Of a stretch of DNA of 64,000 nt, positions 30,303-45,859 are shown piece after piece. A program made the translations under genes and the position numbers. Within the stretch, counting starts at the first letter, position 1, and each line of letters starts with the position of its first letter. Origin of the DNA: Neocallimastix lanati (nom. inval.) (Eukaryota > Neocallimastigomycota > Neocallimastigomycetes > Neocallimastigales > Neocallimastigaceae); contig JACVTC010000053.1 of assembly GCA_016946835.1 (NCBI GenBank), positions 931,001-995,000 of the forward strand, in the 5' to 3' direction. The notes below the pieces were generated by a model that saw only the letters and a list, made by a program, of their open reading frames with translations, did no database searches and was not told the origin of the DNA.

Positions 30303-33300
30303 TTAACGTCTAGTAACACCTCTTCCTCTAGCAGCCATCATTGCACCACGAGCACGAGCATTAGCAGCAGCATCTGGCTTTTCACTTTGTGGATTCTTAA
30401 CAGTTTCATCAACACTTAAGATAAGATTAGCTGCTTCAGTAGACGCAGAAAGAATATTTATCTTAACAAGAGCTGGTTCCCAAACAAAGTTTTCATAGTT
30501 ATTTGAAATTGATTCACTATTAATATCAACACCAAACCATTGATTTCCATCTATTATTATATTAATATTTACAAAAATAAAATAAAATAAAAAAATATAA
30601 AAAAAAATTATTAAATTAAATAAATAATATATTTCTTAAATAAATTTTATAATGTTTAAGTAGAGTCAATTATAATAAAAAATATGATTTTAATTATTTT
30701 AAATTCATATATATATATATAAATCTTACCAGTAGCATGCTTTTGACGCAATTTATTAAGGATATCAGTAGCATCAAAACCGGCATTATCAGCGATTTGA
30801 CGAGGAATAACTTCTAAAGCTTTAGCAAAAGCAGCAATAATTAATTGTTGCTTGCCTTCAATAGTTCTTGAGTATTCACGTAAGTATCTAGAAAGTTCCA
30901 TTTCTGTGGCACCACCACCAGCAACAATGGTCTTAGATTTAATAGCTCTACGAACAACCATAATAGCATCGTGAAGACTACGTTCAACTTCTTCAATGAA
31001 TTGTTCGGCACCACCACGGAGAATTAAAGTACAAGTCTTAGCATTTGGACAACCTTGGAAAAGATTAAAACGTTCTCCACCAATTTGACGTTCTTCGAAG
31101 AATTCACAAGTACCTAAGTGTTCTGGTTTAATATCATTTACTGATGATTGAACTTGACCACCAACAGCCTTGATAACACGACCTAAATCTTCATTTAAGA
31201 CACGACCAGCACAGAAAATATCACGATCGGCAAAATATTGAGTAGCTAAATCACCAATTGGAAGACGTGAAAGAACAATCTTAGCACCAGTTGCAACAAT
31301 TTTTTCTAATTTTTCATAAATAATTTTCCATTCAGCATCAACAATAGCTTGGTATTCCTTTTTTTTTTTTTTTTTTTTTGGTAGTTAATTTATTAAAATT
31401 TATATATTTTTTCATTATTAATATTATGTTAAATATTATTTTTACATATTGTTATAAAATAAAATATTTCATTTTATTTTATTTAGAACAAAAAATTAAA
31501 AATTAAAAATTAAATAAAAGAAAATAAAAGAAAATAAACAATTAATAAAATTCATATAATTTATAATAAAATATATTCAAAATAAAAACTTTATATAAAA
31601 AAATTAGTATTGATAAATTAATATAATTATTTACCTTGACTTTTTCAACTCTAACTTCAGCATTATCTCTTTCAGCCTTTAATTCTAATTCAACATTTAA
31701 AGATAAAATCTTTGGATTCTTAAAACTCTTTGGTTGTTGTTCGAAACCAGCATATGAGAAAGTCTTCTTGAAAGCAACACCTTCAACAAGAAGAGAATCC
31801 TTTATAAATTATTTATTTAAAATATTTTTAAATTATAAATAATTTAGGTATTTAATAAATGATATTTACATATAATTTTTATATTATATTATAAAAAAAA
31901 ATCATATTAAATAAATTTAATAAAATAAACTTATTAGTTAAAATTATTGATTAATATTATATATTGATTATACATACTTGCATAGCACCACCTGGAATCT
32001 TCTTAACACCAATCATTCTTTCATTTAATTCATCTTGATCTAAACTTAAAACAGCATCAACAACCATTTTCTTAAAGAAGTCCTTTTGAGAGTGAACTAA
32101 CTTTGAAGATAAAGCAGTAGAAGCACACTTTTCTAATATTTCACGGAATTCAGTTGGATTATTCTTTTCAATTGGAACAGCCATTTCCTTAACCTTATTA
32201 ATAGCCTATTATATTTTCATAAAAATATTATAATTTTATAATTCCAAATAAAAAATAATAAAATTTAAAAGTGTGTTTCTTTATATGTATAAAAATATGT
32301 AAAATGAATAAACGGCTTTGATAGTTTACTAATTGAGAAGCCTTACGGAAACCTTTAATAATAATTTGTGGGGAAACACCTTCTTCAATATAAGATTTAA
32401 CTTCCTTTAAGAGTTCAGCAGCAAATAATGAGACACTAGTAGTACCATCTCCAACCTTTTTAATTTATTAGTAATAAAAAAAAAAAAAAAAACACTTATT
32501 AATACGAAAATTAATTTAAAAAAAAATAAAGAAAAAAATTGATACTTACTTCAGCATCTTGAGATCTTGCAATATCAACTAAAACCTTACCAGCTGGGTG
32601 AACAATATCTAACAACTTTAAAATAGTAGCACCATCATTGGAAATAGTAACCTTGCCTTTAAAAATTAAAATTAATAGAATATATTGAATTGTTAAAATT
32701 AAACTAATTTTAAATAATTTATGAATCTTCCTTTTGAAAAAAAAATACTTTATACACCAACCTTTAGAATCAACAATAAGTTTATCCATTCCTCTTGGAC
32801 CAAGAGTAGTTCTGATAGTATCTGCAATAGCGATACAAGCATTGATGTTTGATAAAAGTTGACCCTTACCTTGAGAGGTATCTGTACCTTCTCTTAAAAG
32901 AATAATTTGTGGTTGCTAGAAATAAAAATTTATAATTATTATTTGATCAATAACAAATTCAATAATTATATGTATAATCATTAAGCTTGTATAAAGTTCA
33001 TTAAAATAGATATATTTTAAAATAATTTATATATCAATCAATTTTAATTTAAGTTTAACTATTTTTATTAAATTTGTTGTATTTATTCTTTATATATATA
33101 TATATGAGATATATTAAATATAAAATATTTTTTCTATTCTAAATAAATAACAATAATGAAACTTTATACATTATATTATATTAAATTTTAATGCTAATTT
33201 AAAATTATTTTTATCTAAAAAAAAAAATAATAATAATAATAAAATATAAAAAATAATAATAATAATACTTAAATATATATATATTGAAATTATATATATA

Positions 33301-33350
33301 TTTTATTATTCATATTTCTTTGAATTTAAAATATTTACCATTAATGACAT
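30303..33350 (-). CDS. CCT7: T-complex chaperonin subunit eta (CCT7)
   Basis: Eight minus-strand exons (33350-33339, 32915-32762, 32656-32550, 32455-32330, 32205-31978, 31799-31635, 31357-30730, 30550-30303) join in frame to 555 residues, the usual length for CCT7. The product is one of eight subunits of the cytosolic CCT/TRiC ring, which folds actin, tubulin and other proteins with ATP. Visible family signatures are [36 protein letters not shown] (catalytic aspartate D94), [17 protein letters not shown], and the eta-specific end [20 protein letters not shown]...VKINIL with a Gly/Arg-rich tail ([16 protein letters not shown]). The first exon codes only MSLM, so the start rests on a 12-base exon followed by a good GTAAAT donor. 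It is divergent from EXO1, with 2.5 kb between the starts. A second CCT subunit gene lies at 49 kb. Confidence 0.95.
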
Positions 33351-35820
33351 CTTGGATTATCTATAACCGTTAAACAGATTTAATTATTAGTTACAAAAAA
33401 AAAAAAAAAAAAAAAAAAAGAATATTTATCATTTTACAAGGATTTATTGGTATTCCGTGTTAAAATAAATTATTTAATAGAATTATTGGTTTAGAAATAA
33501 AAGAAAAAAGAATATAGATTATAAATTATTAATACGTTTAAAATATAATTATACATATTTAAAATTAAAAAAGTAAAATGTTAGTTAATGATTAATATTA
33601 TAAAATATATAAAAAATATATAATATTGTTATTAAAATTAATTATTATCATTTATTTTTATCATTATTATTAACAAAAAAAAAAATGAAAAATGAAAAAT
33701 GAAATTAAAAAAAAAACTTCAAATTTTATTTCATTAATTCTTTTAATATATTAAAAGAAAACATTTTTGTAAATTAAGAATATAACTTTTATGTAATTGA
33801 TGTGTAATTTATCCATTTTAGAGAAAAATGTATTATTAATCTTTGATTATTTTTGCTATAAAAACTTTTTTTTTGCATTTATTATTATAATTAATTACAT
33901 TTTATCAATATCAATTTTCCTTCTTTAATATATCTTTGATTAAAATATTGAATTCTTATTAAAATTATATTTAAAATTATTAAAATCACTTCTACTCTTT
34001 TAAATATTAACCTTTACAACAGTATTACTATAAAAAGAATATTTGTAAGTAAGGAAAAGAAAAGAAAAAATAATTTAATTTAATAAAAAGAAATTTATTA
34101 AAATATAAAAAAATATAAAAAAATATATATATAAAAAAAAAACTATTAATTATAATATTAATTAAATTTTATGATGCTATTTATTGTAATATATTGTAAT
34201 AAATGTTTAGAAACATTTATATAATAGAATAATAAAGAATATTATTTATTAAGATTAAATTATTTATATTTAATTAAATATCATAATTTCAATTGGCTTA
34301 CTTTAAAAAGTTAGTTGGCCCATATAATAATATCATAAATAATGATTAAATATATTAAATATAATATTTTTTAATTAACAATCAACTTTTTACCAAGTAA
34401 TTAAAAAAATTCTAGTATAAAATAACGTATAAGTTTTATACTTAAATATCTTAAATGATATAATTTTTAAATATACTAAATGAAAACTTTATAAAATTCA
34501 TTTATATAATTTTTGAATTAAAATGATTATAATACTTATAGATTATATTAGTATATTAAAAAAATTTAACATTTTTATTATAATAAATAATATTGAATAA
34601 GTTAAATATAAAGCATCATCATATTATAATGAAACATATTAAAATGATGATAAATGTATTATTATACTAACATGTTATCACTTTATAACAAAATAAAAGA
34701 AAATCACTGTAATGATTTTACTATTATAATAATATATCATATCAGATTATGATGAAAAAAATTAAAATGATTTAAAGAAAACCACAATAACATATACCAT
34801 TATTATATAAAATAAAATAAAATAAAATAAAAATATAAAATAATTAAAATGATCTTAAATATTATAGCGAAGTTTAATAACTTTTAATAATATTTATTAA
34901 TTTTTATTTTTAAGTATATAATTTAATATTATTATAAATTAATAATAAAAAAAAATTACTAAAGAATTATATAAATATATTTATATAGTTGATTGGTTTA
35001 AAAAATCCAATAAATTTTATTATTTATCTAAATATGTATTTTTATTTATTACATTATGTTAGTATAAATATATTAAATTTTTCATTAGCATATTTATATG
35101 TTTATTTTTCATAAAATAATGTATGTACATATGTTTTATAATTTATATTTGTTACAAAAAAATTTTAATTAAATATACAGATATAAAAAAAAAAAAAAGA
35201 AAATAAAAACGGACAACAATTTAATGATAATATATTATTCTTATAAATTATAATTGTATATAATATATTGGTTTATATTGTTTTTTTTAAAAAAAATTTT
35301 AAAAATAAAAATTAAAATTTCAAATTGATTAAATTTATATGAACTTTTTTTTATTCAATTTACAGAGAAGATAATAGCAATTTAATTTATTACTTTTATT
35401 GAATTGAATTTAAATTTTAAACTTCGAATTGAAAATCATTAGTATATAAAGTAAATTGAAGTACAAATAAATATTACATATAAATATTTTTGTTAAAAAA
35501 AGGAAAAAGTAAATCGAAAAATCAAGAAAAAAACAAAATAGTTATATAAAGAATATTTTTAAAAGTTCAAAAATTTCAATTGATATATTATGAATAATAT
35601 AAATATATGTGTATAAATTTATATATTATTATTCGAACTCTTTATTTGATAATTAAATGTTAAGATATTAAATAACAATAAATATTATATATTTTTATGG
35701 TTATTTAATATATAATATATTATTATATATAATATATTAAAGTTATTTAAATACTTTATTCAAAACTGCAATATTTATTAAAGAGATAAATATTCAAATT
35801 CTTTAATATTTTTTTAAACT
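33351..35820. other. Shared upstream region of CCT7 (-) and EXO1 (+)
   Basis: About 2.5 kb between divergent start codons. A/T-rich throughout, with an A-run at 33394-33419, (TAAAA)n near 34807-34830 and an A-run at 35187-35199. It must contain both promoters. No element stands out and no gene is seen. Confidence 0.6.
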
Positions 35821-35943
35821 ATGGGAATTAAAGGTTTATTGCCAGCATTAAATGGTGTTGAAAAGAAAATCACAATAAACGATCTTAGAAATTTAACAAT
35901 TGGAATTGATGCATATGTTTGGTTGCATAAAGGTAAAATAAAA

Positions 35944-35989
<46 letters not shown>

Positions 35990-36397
35990 TTGCTAAGCAC
36001 TAAATTTATTAAAAATTAAAATTACAATTGATTACCCTTTTTTTCAATAGGTTCATATAGTTGTGTTCTTGAAATATTTCAAAATAAAAGAACAACAAAG
36101 TAATTAATATATTATATAAATTATATAACACTTTTTTTTTTTTTTTAATTAAATATATTTGAATATATATATTATTTTTATTTATAAGATATGTTGACTA
36201 TTGTGTCAGACAAATTAAATATTTACAAAAGTTTAATATAAAACCTTATTTTGTATTTGATGGTGGTTTATTACCGAAAAAAGGTGGAACAGAAGAAAAC
36301 AGAAACAAGTAATATATTATAAATGATATTGCTAATATTAAAATTACAATTTAAAAAAATATTCAAATAATTTAAACATTTAATATATAATACATAT

Positions 36398-36430
<33 letters not shown>

Positions 36431-37205
36431 TTAATATTAATATAATAATTATATTTACTATTATCATAATAATAATAATAGTGTAAGAAATGAAAATAGA
36501 GAAAAAGGTTTTGAATATCTAAAATTAGGTCAAACAAATAAAGCATATGATTGTTTCAAAAAAAGTGTTGATGTTACTCCATATATGGCATATCAATTAA
36601 TAAAAGTATATATTTTATATTAGTCAAAAATTAATTTTATATCACTTTACATATAAAAAATATTTAAAATTATTAATGTGAAAAAATGTTATACTTATGT
36701 TTAATATATAGGAACTAAGAAAAATGAATATTGACTTTGTAGTTGCACCATATGAAGCTGATGCCCAATTAGCATATTTAGAAAAGATAGGTTTAATTCA
36801 AGCTATAATTACTGAAGATTCAGATTTATTAGTTTTTGGAAGTAAAAGGGTACAATTAATATTTATATTATACATATTTAGTAAAAGTAATTCAGAAATT
36901 TTAATTATTAAAATTAATCACATATATTATTTAGGTTATATATAAATGGACAAAAGAAGGAACAGGTTCAGAAATATGTAGAGATCGATTTAACATGTGT
37001 AGAGGAATGAATTTGAATGGATGGAATGATGAAATGTTTCGTCATATGTGTATTTTATCAGGATGCGATTATTTGCCAAATATACCCAAAGTAGGAATTA
37101 AAAAAGCATATACCCTTGTAAACCAGAAGCGTTATATCAAAAACGTAAACAATAAGAAAATAATTTTTATCATTACATAATTAATTAATTAAAATTTTCT
37201 TAAGA

Positions 37206-37249
<44 letters not shown>

Positions 37250-40200
37250 AATAACGATAATAATAATAGCAATACAAATAGTAATAAAAATTTTTATTTT
37301 AATTTTAATTTTAATAATATATTCTATGCTTTCTATACATAATAATAAATAGATTTTATTTGAAATTAAGCAACGTTATGGTTTAAATGTACCTCCTGAT
37401 TATGAGCAACAATTTATTGAAGCAGATAAAACATTTTTATATCAAAGAGTATTTGATCCAATAAAGAATCAATTAGTAACACTTAATCCTGTACCTGAAG
37501 ATTTAAATTTAGAAGATATGGAATATATTGGACCGTATCCTTTTTCATATTTATATAATACTATTATGGATTTAACTATATTATTTTATATTAAATTTTA
37601 TTCTCTTTAACCTTTAATTATAATACCCATATAATTTTCACGTTATAATAATAATGTTTTATTATTAATAGTTATTTAGAACAAAAAATTGCTGAAGGTG
37701 TAGCAAAAGGTGATTTAAATCCATTAACCAAGGAACAAAATTCTAATGAATTAGTGGATCCGCATTATAAAGAATTACTTAAACAAATGAATGAATCAGA
37801 AAAGAACAGTAGTTCTCAGCAAAAAATTGATCAGCTAAAGATGAATAAATTATATCGGCCTAGCCAAACAAGAGTAACTATGAATTCTAGTAAAGTAGAT
37901 TTTTTAACTAACGCTACAAGTCGTAATAATAGTAATGAAAATTTGGGAAAAAATAATAATATAGCAAATAAAAGAAGAAATAATAGTTCATTATTCAAAT
38001 TATTCCAAAAAAGCAATGAAAGACTTTTAAATAATAGAATTAAGAAAGAAAATGAATCAAAATCGTTACATATAAATGAAAAAATTATTAATAATAATAT
38101 TACTGAAATAACCATTATTGATGGAATTGATGAAATTTCAGATACTAGTGATGTTGAAATAGTTAATCATACCAATAATAAAAATAGTAATAATAATGAA
38201 AATAGTATAAATGAAGTAAATCATATAATGAATTTGAATTTAATAGACGATATTTTAAATTCAAGTGATGTAGAAATTGATGATAATATTGTCACCAATA
38301 ATCATCAAAACATTAACATTAATACAAATCATACCAATAATAAAAATAGTAATTATAATGAAAATAGTATGAATGAAGTAAATCATATAATGAATCCGAA
38401 TATAATATACGATATTTTAAATTCAGGTGATGTAGAAATTGATGATAATATTAACACTAATAATCATCAAAACATTAACATTAATTCAAGTATCATTGAT
38501 AATAAAATAATTACAGATACCTCTTATAGAGCAAATTCAAAAAATAATAATGATGAATTAATCATAATAGATGATACTAAACTTTCAAAAGAATCAAAAG
38601 AATTAACTAATAGTGATGATGAAATAAAACTTAAAACAATAGAAAAAATATCTAAAAATTCTATTCCTGTTAAAATTTCACCATCAACAATAAATTCATT
38701 TAGTACTTTAAATAATAAAATATCATTAAATAATAATAAAAAAGAAACATTAAATAATAAAATATCATCAATTAATAATAAAAACGAAACACTACAAAAC
38801 ATTTTCTCTAAAAGTGTTTCTTTTTCAAAATATGAGCAGTCTGTTTATTCAACACCAAAAAAGATCATTGAGACAATAGTAATAAATTCATCTCCTACCC
38901 AATCACCTATAAATAATAATCAAAATATTTTTAATAATAAATTATTACAGAAGGATATTAAGAATGACAATTCACTTGTGAATATTGATAATGATTCTTT
39001 TAATAATAATAAACAGATAAATAATATAAATACAATTTCAAATTATTTTAAAAAGCAAACTACTCCAAAACTAAGCAAACACAATTCTTATCCAATAGTA
39101 AAAAATAAAAATAATTCAATTAATCATAAATTTAATTTAAAGGATTATTTTAGTAATGTTAATAGTAAAAAATCTACTATTATTGGGGATCAATCAAATT
39201 CTAATACATTACCAATTTCAGAATTTGAAAACAAAAATTTTAATGATAGTAACAATAATAAGAGTGATAATAATGCAATAGATAAAGATTCAATAAATGA
39301 AAATATTCTAAACACTGACAGTAGTAGTAATAATAATGATAATAATAATGAAATAAATAGTTTAAACACTACCCAAAAGGATGATGATGTAAACTATATG
39401 GAACCAGAATCAACTTATGATGATGATACAGAAATACAAAAGAATAATATAAAGAATGAATTAAAGACAGAATTATTACTTCAAAAAAGTCAAAATAATA
39501 CTAGAAGTAAATTAATGTCATTAATGAATAGAAATAATATTCTATTAAAAAAGTCCGCTTCATTGTCAAAAACTAGTATTTATTTCTTCGGAAATTCAAA
39601 TACTGAAGAAAACGAAGATCAAAAAAAAAATGAATCTATTCTTAGTGAAAGTCAGCAAAGTAGTAATACTATGATAATTGATGATCCATCACCATATAAT
39701 ATTAGTGAAAATGAAAATTCCGATAATGAATTAGGACAATCAAATAATACTATTAATAATGATGATGATAATGGTAATGATAACTCATTCAAAGAAAATG
39801 AAAAGCAAACTTTTCCAAATGGATTATCTAATATGAATCAAATTTCAAGATCTTATCTCTATGAAGATAGTAAAGGTAGTATTTCTAGTAATTCATCCGT
39901 TCTTAATATTTTTGATTCTTTCATAAAATCTGATGAGGAAGACGTTCTTTCTGGAAATGAAGATATAAGTAGTAGTAATAAAAGTCATTCAAATGATAGT
40001 ACCAATAATGATAGCAGTAAACATGGTAATGATATTATAGTCAATTCAAGTTCCCCTAGTGATAGTCTTAACAATGAAAATGATTCGGATCATTCTTCAA
40101 ATAATTCCTCTAGCAATGATACCTGTAATGATCCAAGTCATTCCAATAATAAAATCGATTTACAATCAATTAAACTTAATCAAATTTATAATGATTATCA

Positions 40201-40831
40201 TACCTCTACTAATAGTCATAAACGGAAACGTAATACCCATACAAGTAGTATAACCGTAAGAAGTAAAAGTGTTATTGATAAATCCACATATTCAGAAGAA
40301 AATTCATTAAAAAATAATTTCAGTTCCTCTCAACCTGAGGGATCAAATGACAATCAATTTAAAAATTTAAATCATATATTAAGAGAAAAATTTGCATATA
40401 ATAAAAATATTGACCATAAAAACACAACGGCGAATCAGCTATTGATTAATAGAGTAAATATCTATATATAAATTAAGAATATATTAGATATGATGAATTT
40501 TATAATTAATTAATTAAAAAAAAAAATTTTTTTTTTTTCTTAATTGTTTTTAATAATATAAATTATAGTCATTAATGAATTCTTTACCATCCTATAATTT
40601 GAATAATTCATCTAAAGTATCAAGTAAATATTAATTAAAAAAATATTTTAATAATATATATATATATATTCATAAAAATAAAAATAAAAATAAAATATAG
40701 CAAAAATCTTAATATAAATAATAATAAAAATATTATTTTACAAAAAAAAAAAAATAAATAAAAATAAAAATAAAATAAAATAAAATAAAAATAAAAATAA
40801 AATAAAAATAAAATAAAATAAAATAAAATAA

Positions 40832-40873
<42 letters not shown>

Positions 40874-41075
40874 TTTTTAAATTAATGAATATATATATAT
40901 AGATGCTTATGTAGCCCCCAAAATTACTAAAAAGAAAAATATAAAAAGAAAAATGACGAGTTCCACGACTTTAAAAAGAAAAAAAGAAAAAGAAAATCAA
41001 AAAACTCAAACAAATACTTTAGAAAGTTCACCATTCTGTAATCTTCTTTATGAAAAATTCAGATATAAAGAATGA
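35821..41075 (+). CDS. EXO1: Exonuclease 1 with very long disordered tail
   Basis: Ten exons (35821-35932, 36051-36099, 36189-36308, 36482-36605, 36712-36849, 36935-37144, 37353-37534, 37672-40453, 40569-40623, 40903-41075) join in frame to 1314 residues; human EXO1 has 846. The nuclear Rad2/FEN-family enzyme removes 5' ends in mismatch repair and double-strand-break resection. Metal-binding acidic residues are all in place: D30 ([10 protein letters not shown]), D78 (VFDGG), E150 and D152 (APYEADAQ), D171 and D173 (TEDSDLL), D226 ([13 protein letters not shown], the helix-hairpin-helix). FLYQRVFDP marks the end of the nuclease core near residue 290. The rest, mostly in one 2.8-kb exon, is Asn/Ser/Asp-rich with a 54-residue tandem repeat. 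Short aromatic pieces such as [12 protein letters not shown] and SIYFFGN could be MutL-binding peptides (weak inference). Basic K/R-rich stretches near the C-terminus could help nuclear import. Confidence 0.95.
38168..38491 (+). repeat. 162-bp in-frame tandem duplication in EXO1
   Basis: The unit starting CATACCAATAATAAAAATAG at 38168 repeats at 38330, an exact 162-bp step (54 codons). The copies differ at a limited number of bases, for example [17 protein letters not shown] versus [17 protein letters not shown], so the duplication is not brand new but still clear. Confidence 0.9.
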
Positions 41076-43079
<2,004 letters not shown>

Positions 43080-43584
43080 TTAAAAATTATATTATTCAAA
43101 AATTTATCAACATTCTTCAATTTTTTTTTTTTTTTTATTTTGGACTTAAAGAAAACTTTATTTAATTTATAATAATAATAAAATTATAAAATTATATGAT
43201 TTTAAAGAAAAAAAATAAAATAAAATACATGAAATAAAATATTATATATTATAAAATTATAAAATAGCGTTAGAAGCAATAGCCTCTAACTTTTCCCATT
43301 CATCGATGATAACACCACGTCCATTATTGCGAGTAATAATTTCAGTATTAGTGATATCTAACGAATTTGTATTAATTTTTTCACCGGGAGGTAAAAATCC
43401 ATGCCTTATCATTTCGACATCGACGCTCTTGGCAACGGTAGATCCAACGGAATACCATTTCATAAAAATCAAAAAGATCGACTAATTAAAGGTATTACGT
43501 TTGTTAGAAACTCCGTAATCCCCACAAAATAAACCCTCTTCAATTAAAAATTATATTACTCAATAATTTATTAACATTCTTCAA
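43080..43584 (-). mobile_element. Retro-inserted element fragment, copy 2, with 41-bp target-site duplication
   Basis: Flanking direct repeats at 43080-43120 and 43544-43584 match at 38 of 41 positions (TTAAAAATTATATTA...AACATTCTTCAA). The insert between them, read on the minus strand, has an open frame from 43472 to 43257 (71 codons; KWYSVGSTVAKSVDVEMIRH, NNGRGVIIDEWEKLEA), a short 3' region, an AATAAAG-like signal near 43152-43162, and a poly(A) tail seen as the T-run 43121-43136. This is the hallmark of target-primed reverse transcription of a 5'-truncated transcript. Upstream of the ATG the same frame continues as FCGDYGVSNKRNTFN then a stop, so the ORF is the C-terminal end of a longer protein. 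That protein is not recognised; a LINE product is the best guess. Confidence 0.75.
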
Positions 43585-44285
43585 TATAAATGATATACAC
43601 ATAACTTATTATATACTTATATGTTGAATTTTATTTTGTTTTTATTATTTTAGATTTTATTTTGCTATTCCTTTATTTTTTAATACTTTCATTTCATTTT
43701 CTAACTTTTCTATTTCTATTATATAAATATTAAACTAATAAAAATAAAATATATATATATTGTATTTTAAAAAAAAAAAAAAAAATAAAAATAAAAATAA
43801 AAATAAAAATAAAAATAAAAATAAAAAAAATAAAAAAAATAAAAAAAAACATTCTTTATATAAAATTATTGAATGACGAAAAACTTATATATAAAACATA
43901 TTCACAATTAATTATAATAATTATACTTTTTTTTTTTAATATTAATTCTTTTATTTTTATTTTTTTTTTAGAATTAATTTTTTATTTTTATTTTTTTATT
44001 TTAAGATATTTAAATTTTGGTGATTATATGTTTCTTAAAATTTAATAAATATTATAATTTAAAAAAAGCGTAAAATCCAGTTTTTATTTTATAATAATTG
44101 TAATATATATATATTTTATTTTGTATTTTTGTGTGAATTTTTTTTTTTTTTTTAAGAAAATTTCCTTTTTTTAACTATTAAAAAGAAAATTACTTTATAT
44201 TAATTTATCTTATTTTATATTAACATTTTATATATTTTTATGTTGGATTAATATTAGTATTTATGATTATTTAATTTTTTCTAAT
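43585..44285. other. Gene-free A/T-rich spacer downstream of SAR1
   Basis: 3' region of SAR1 (minus strand). (AAAAAT)n at about 43770-43850, T-runs at 43928-43938 and 44140-44153. No gene seen. Confidence 0.6.
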
Positions 44286-45859
44286 CTAATCAATGTATTG
44301 AGCTAACCATTTGAAACCTTCACCATAACCTTGTCTCATAACAACAGAGCACATAAAGATTTCAATTGGACGAATATCCTTTAAAACAACTTTACCCTAT
44401 AAATTTATTTTAATATTAATTGATATTAACTTTTGTAATTTTATCGAAATTTTATATTCTTAAGTAAATTTTATAATTCTTAATATATACCTTTCCAGTA
44501 GTTTGGTGTAAACCTAAACTCATTCTTAATTCATCTTCAGAACAAGCGTATGGGGCATCAATCTTGTTACCAAGAATAAGGAATGGAACCTTTAATAATT
44601 CTTCAATAGTAAGAAGAGCCTATATATTTTATAATAAATTTGTGTTAATTTTTCAATTAATTTAAAAAATTATATAAACAAATTAAAACAAAAAAATACA
44701 AAAAAACATTATGGTTGTTTTAAATTACATCTAATTCAGCCTTAGATTCTTGTAATCTTTCACGATCGGCACAATCAACAAGGTAAACAATACCATCTAC
44801 TTCTGGGAAGTAATCTTTCCAAAGACGACGAGCCTGTTGGTGACCTCCAAGATCGTAAGTAGTGAACTTAATGTTACCAATAGCTAATTCTTCTGAGGCT
44901 GTTTTATATAAATAATATCATTTAATATTTACTTGACAACATACCGTTATAATATTATAGGTAATAATCTTTTATAAAAATTTGAATTACATACTTGGGT
45001 GAAGAGTTGGTTGTAAGACAGATAATCTGTCATTCTTAAGCATATGAAGTAAAGTAGTCTTACCAGCATTATCTAAACCTAAGAAAAGAATCTTAGCGTT
45101 CTTGTTGTAAAGACCTTTTTAATAATATTATAAATAATAAACAGTTAATATTATTTTTTTTCATTTCTATATATAATTAATAATTTGTTTACAATTAATA
45201 ATTTTTATTATAAAAAAAATATTTTAGTTTATCATAATTTGCATCTATTTCATTATTATGTATTTTTAATGATCTTATATACATTATATAAATATTTTAT
45301 TCATTTAAAGATTTATCAAATTTTATCCAAGATTTTTGTTTATTTTTTTTTAATAATAATGAAATATAGAAATTACAATTAATCTTAAAAAAAATTTATA
45401 TTTATTATTTTAATTTAATTGTAGTTTCAAATTTGAATTTCCTATTTATTTTTTTATATTCTGTCCAAACTTTTTAATTAGTCTAGTTATTTTGAATAAA
45501 TTATATCTTTTGTTGATATTTAAGTTTAAAAATAACTAAAATGTTAATAATCAAATAAATAAATGATATTTTTTTCACATCCTTATTTATTTTATTATTG
45601 TCTCCTTGATTGATTTATATTGATTTATATTTCTTTGATTTTATATTTTATTTTACTGAAAATATTGTTTTCTTTATCAATATTAATTTAAATCTTTATT
45701 TTAATATTGAATTTATATCCCCTTTTCTTTCTTTTTTATTCACTTTATTGCTTATTCTCTTTTTTATTTATTTTTTATTTATTTTTTATTTTTCGAAATA
45801 TTTTGGCTTCTCTTACCCAATGAACTTAAGATATCACGAAACCAATTAAAAAGGAACAT
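44286..45859 (-). CDS. SAR1: COPII small GTPase Sar1
   Basis: Five minus-strand exons (45859-45817, 45114-44995, 44898-44729, 44619-44491, 44396-44286) join in frame to 190 residues, the exact size usual for Sar1. The GTPase recruits the COPII coat to ER exit sites and deforms membrane with its N-terminal helix, here [15 protein letters not shown]. Nucleotide-binding motifs are complete: P-loop GLDNAGKTT (27-35), switch I with T55 in LHPTSEEL, switch [11 protein letters not shown] with catalytic H74, NKID in the guanine-specificity loop, and CSVV near the end. The C-terminus WLAQYID fits. The first exon has only 43 coding bases, followed by a roughly 700-bp intron. The Arf family is the nearest alternative, but DLGGH in switch II, the N-terminal helix and the absence of a myristoylation glycine point to Sar1. 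Confidence 0.96.

Noticed and set aside
38524-38802. Minus-strand hydrophobic frame inside EXO1
   Set aside because: It is the antisense of the Asn/Lys/Ser-rich EXO1 tail, which gives Phe/Leu/Ile-rich reverse translations.
45185-45849. Two + strand hydrophobic frames near SAR1
   Set aside because: They lie antisense within SAR1 intron 1 and exon 1 and are F/Y/I/L-rich from T-rich composition.
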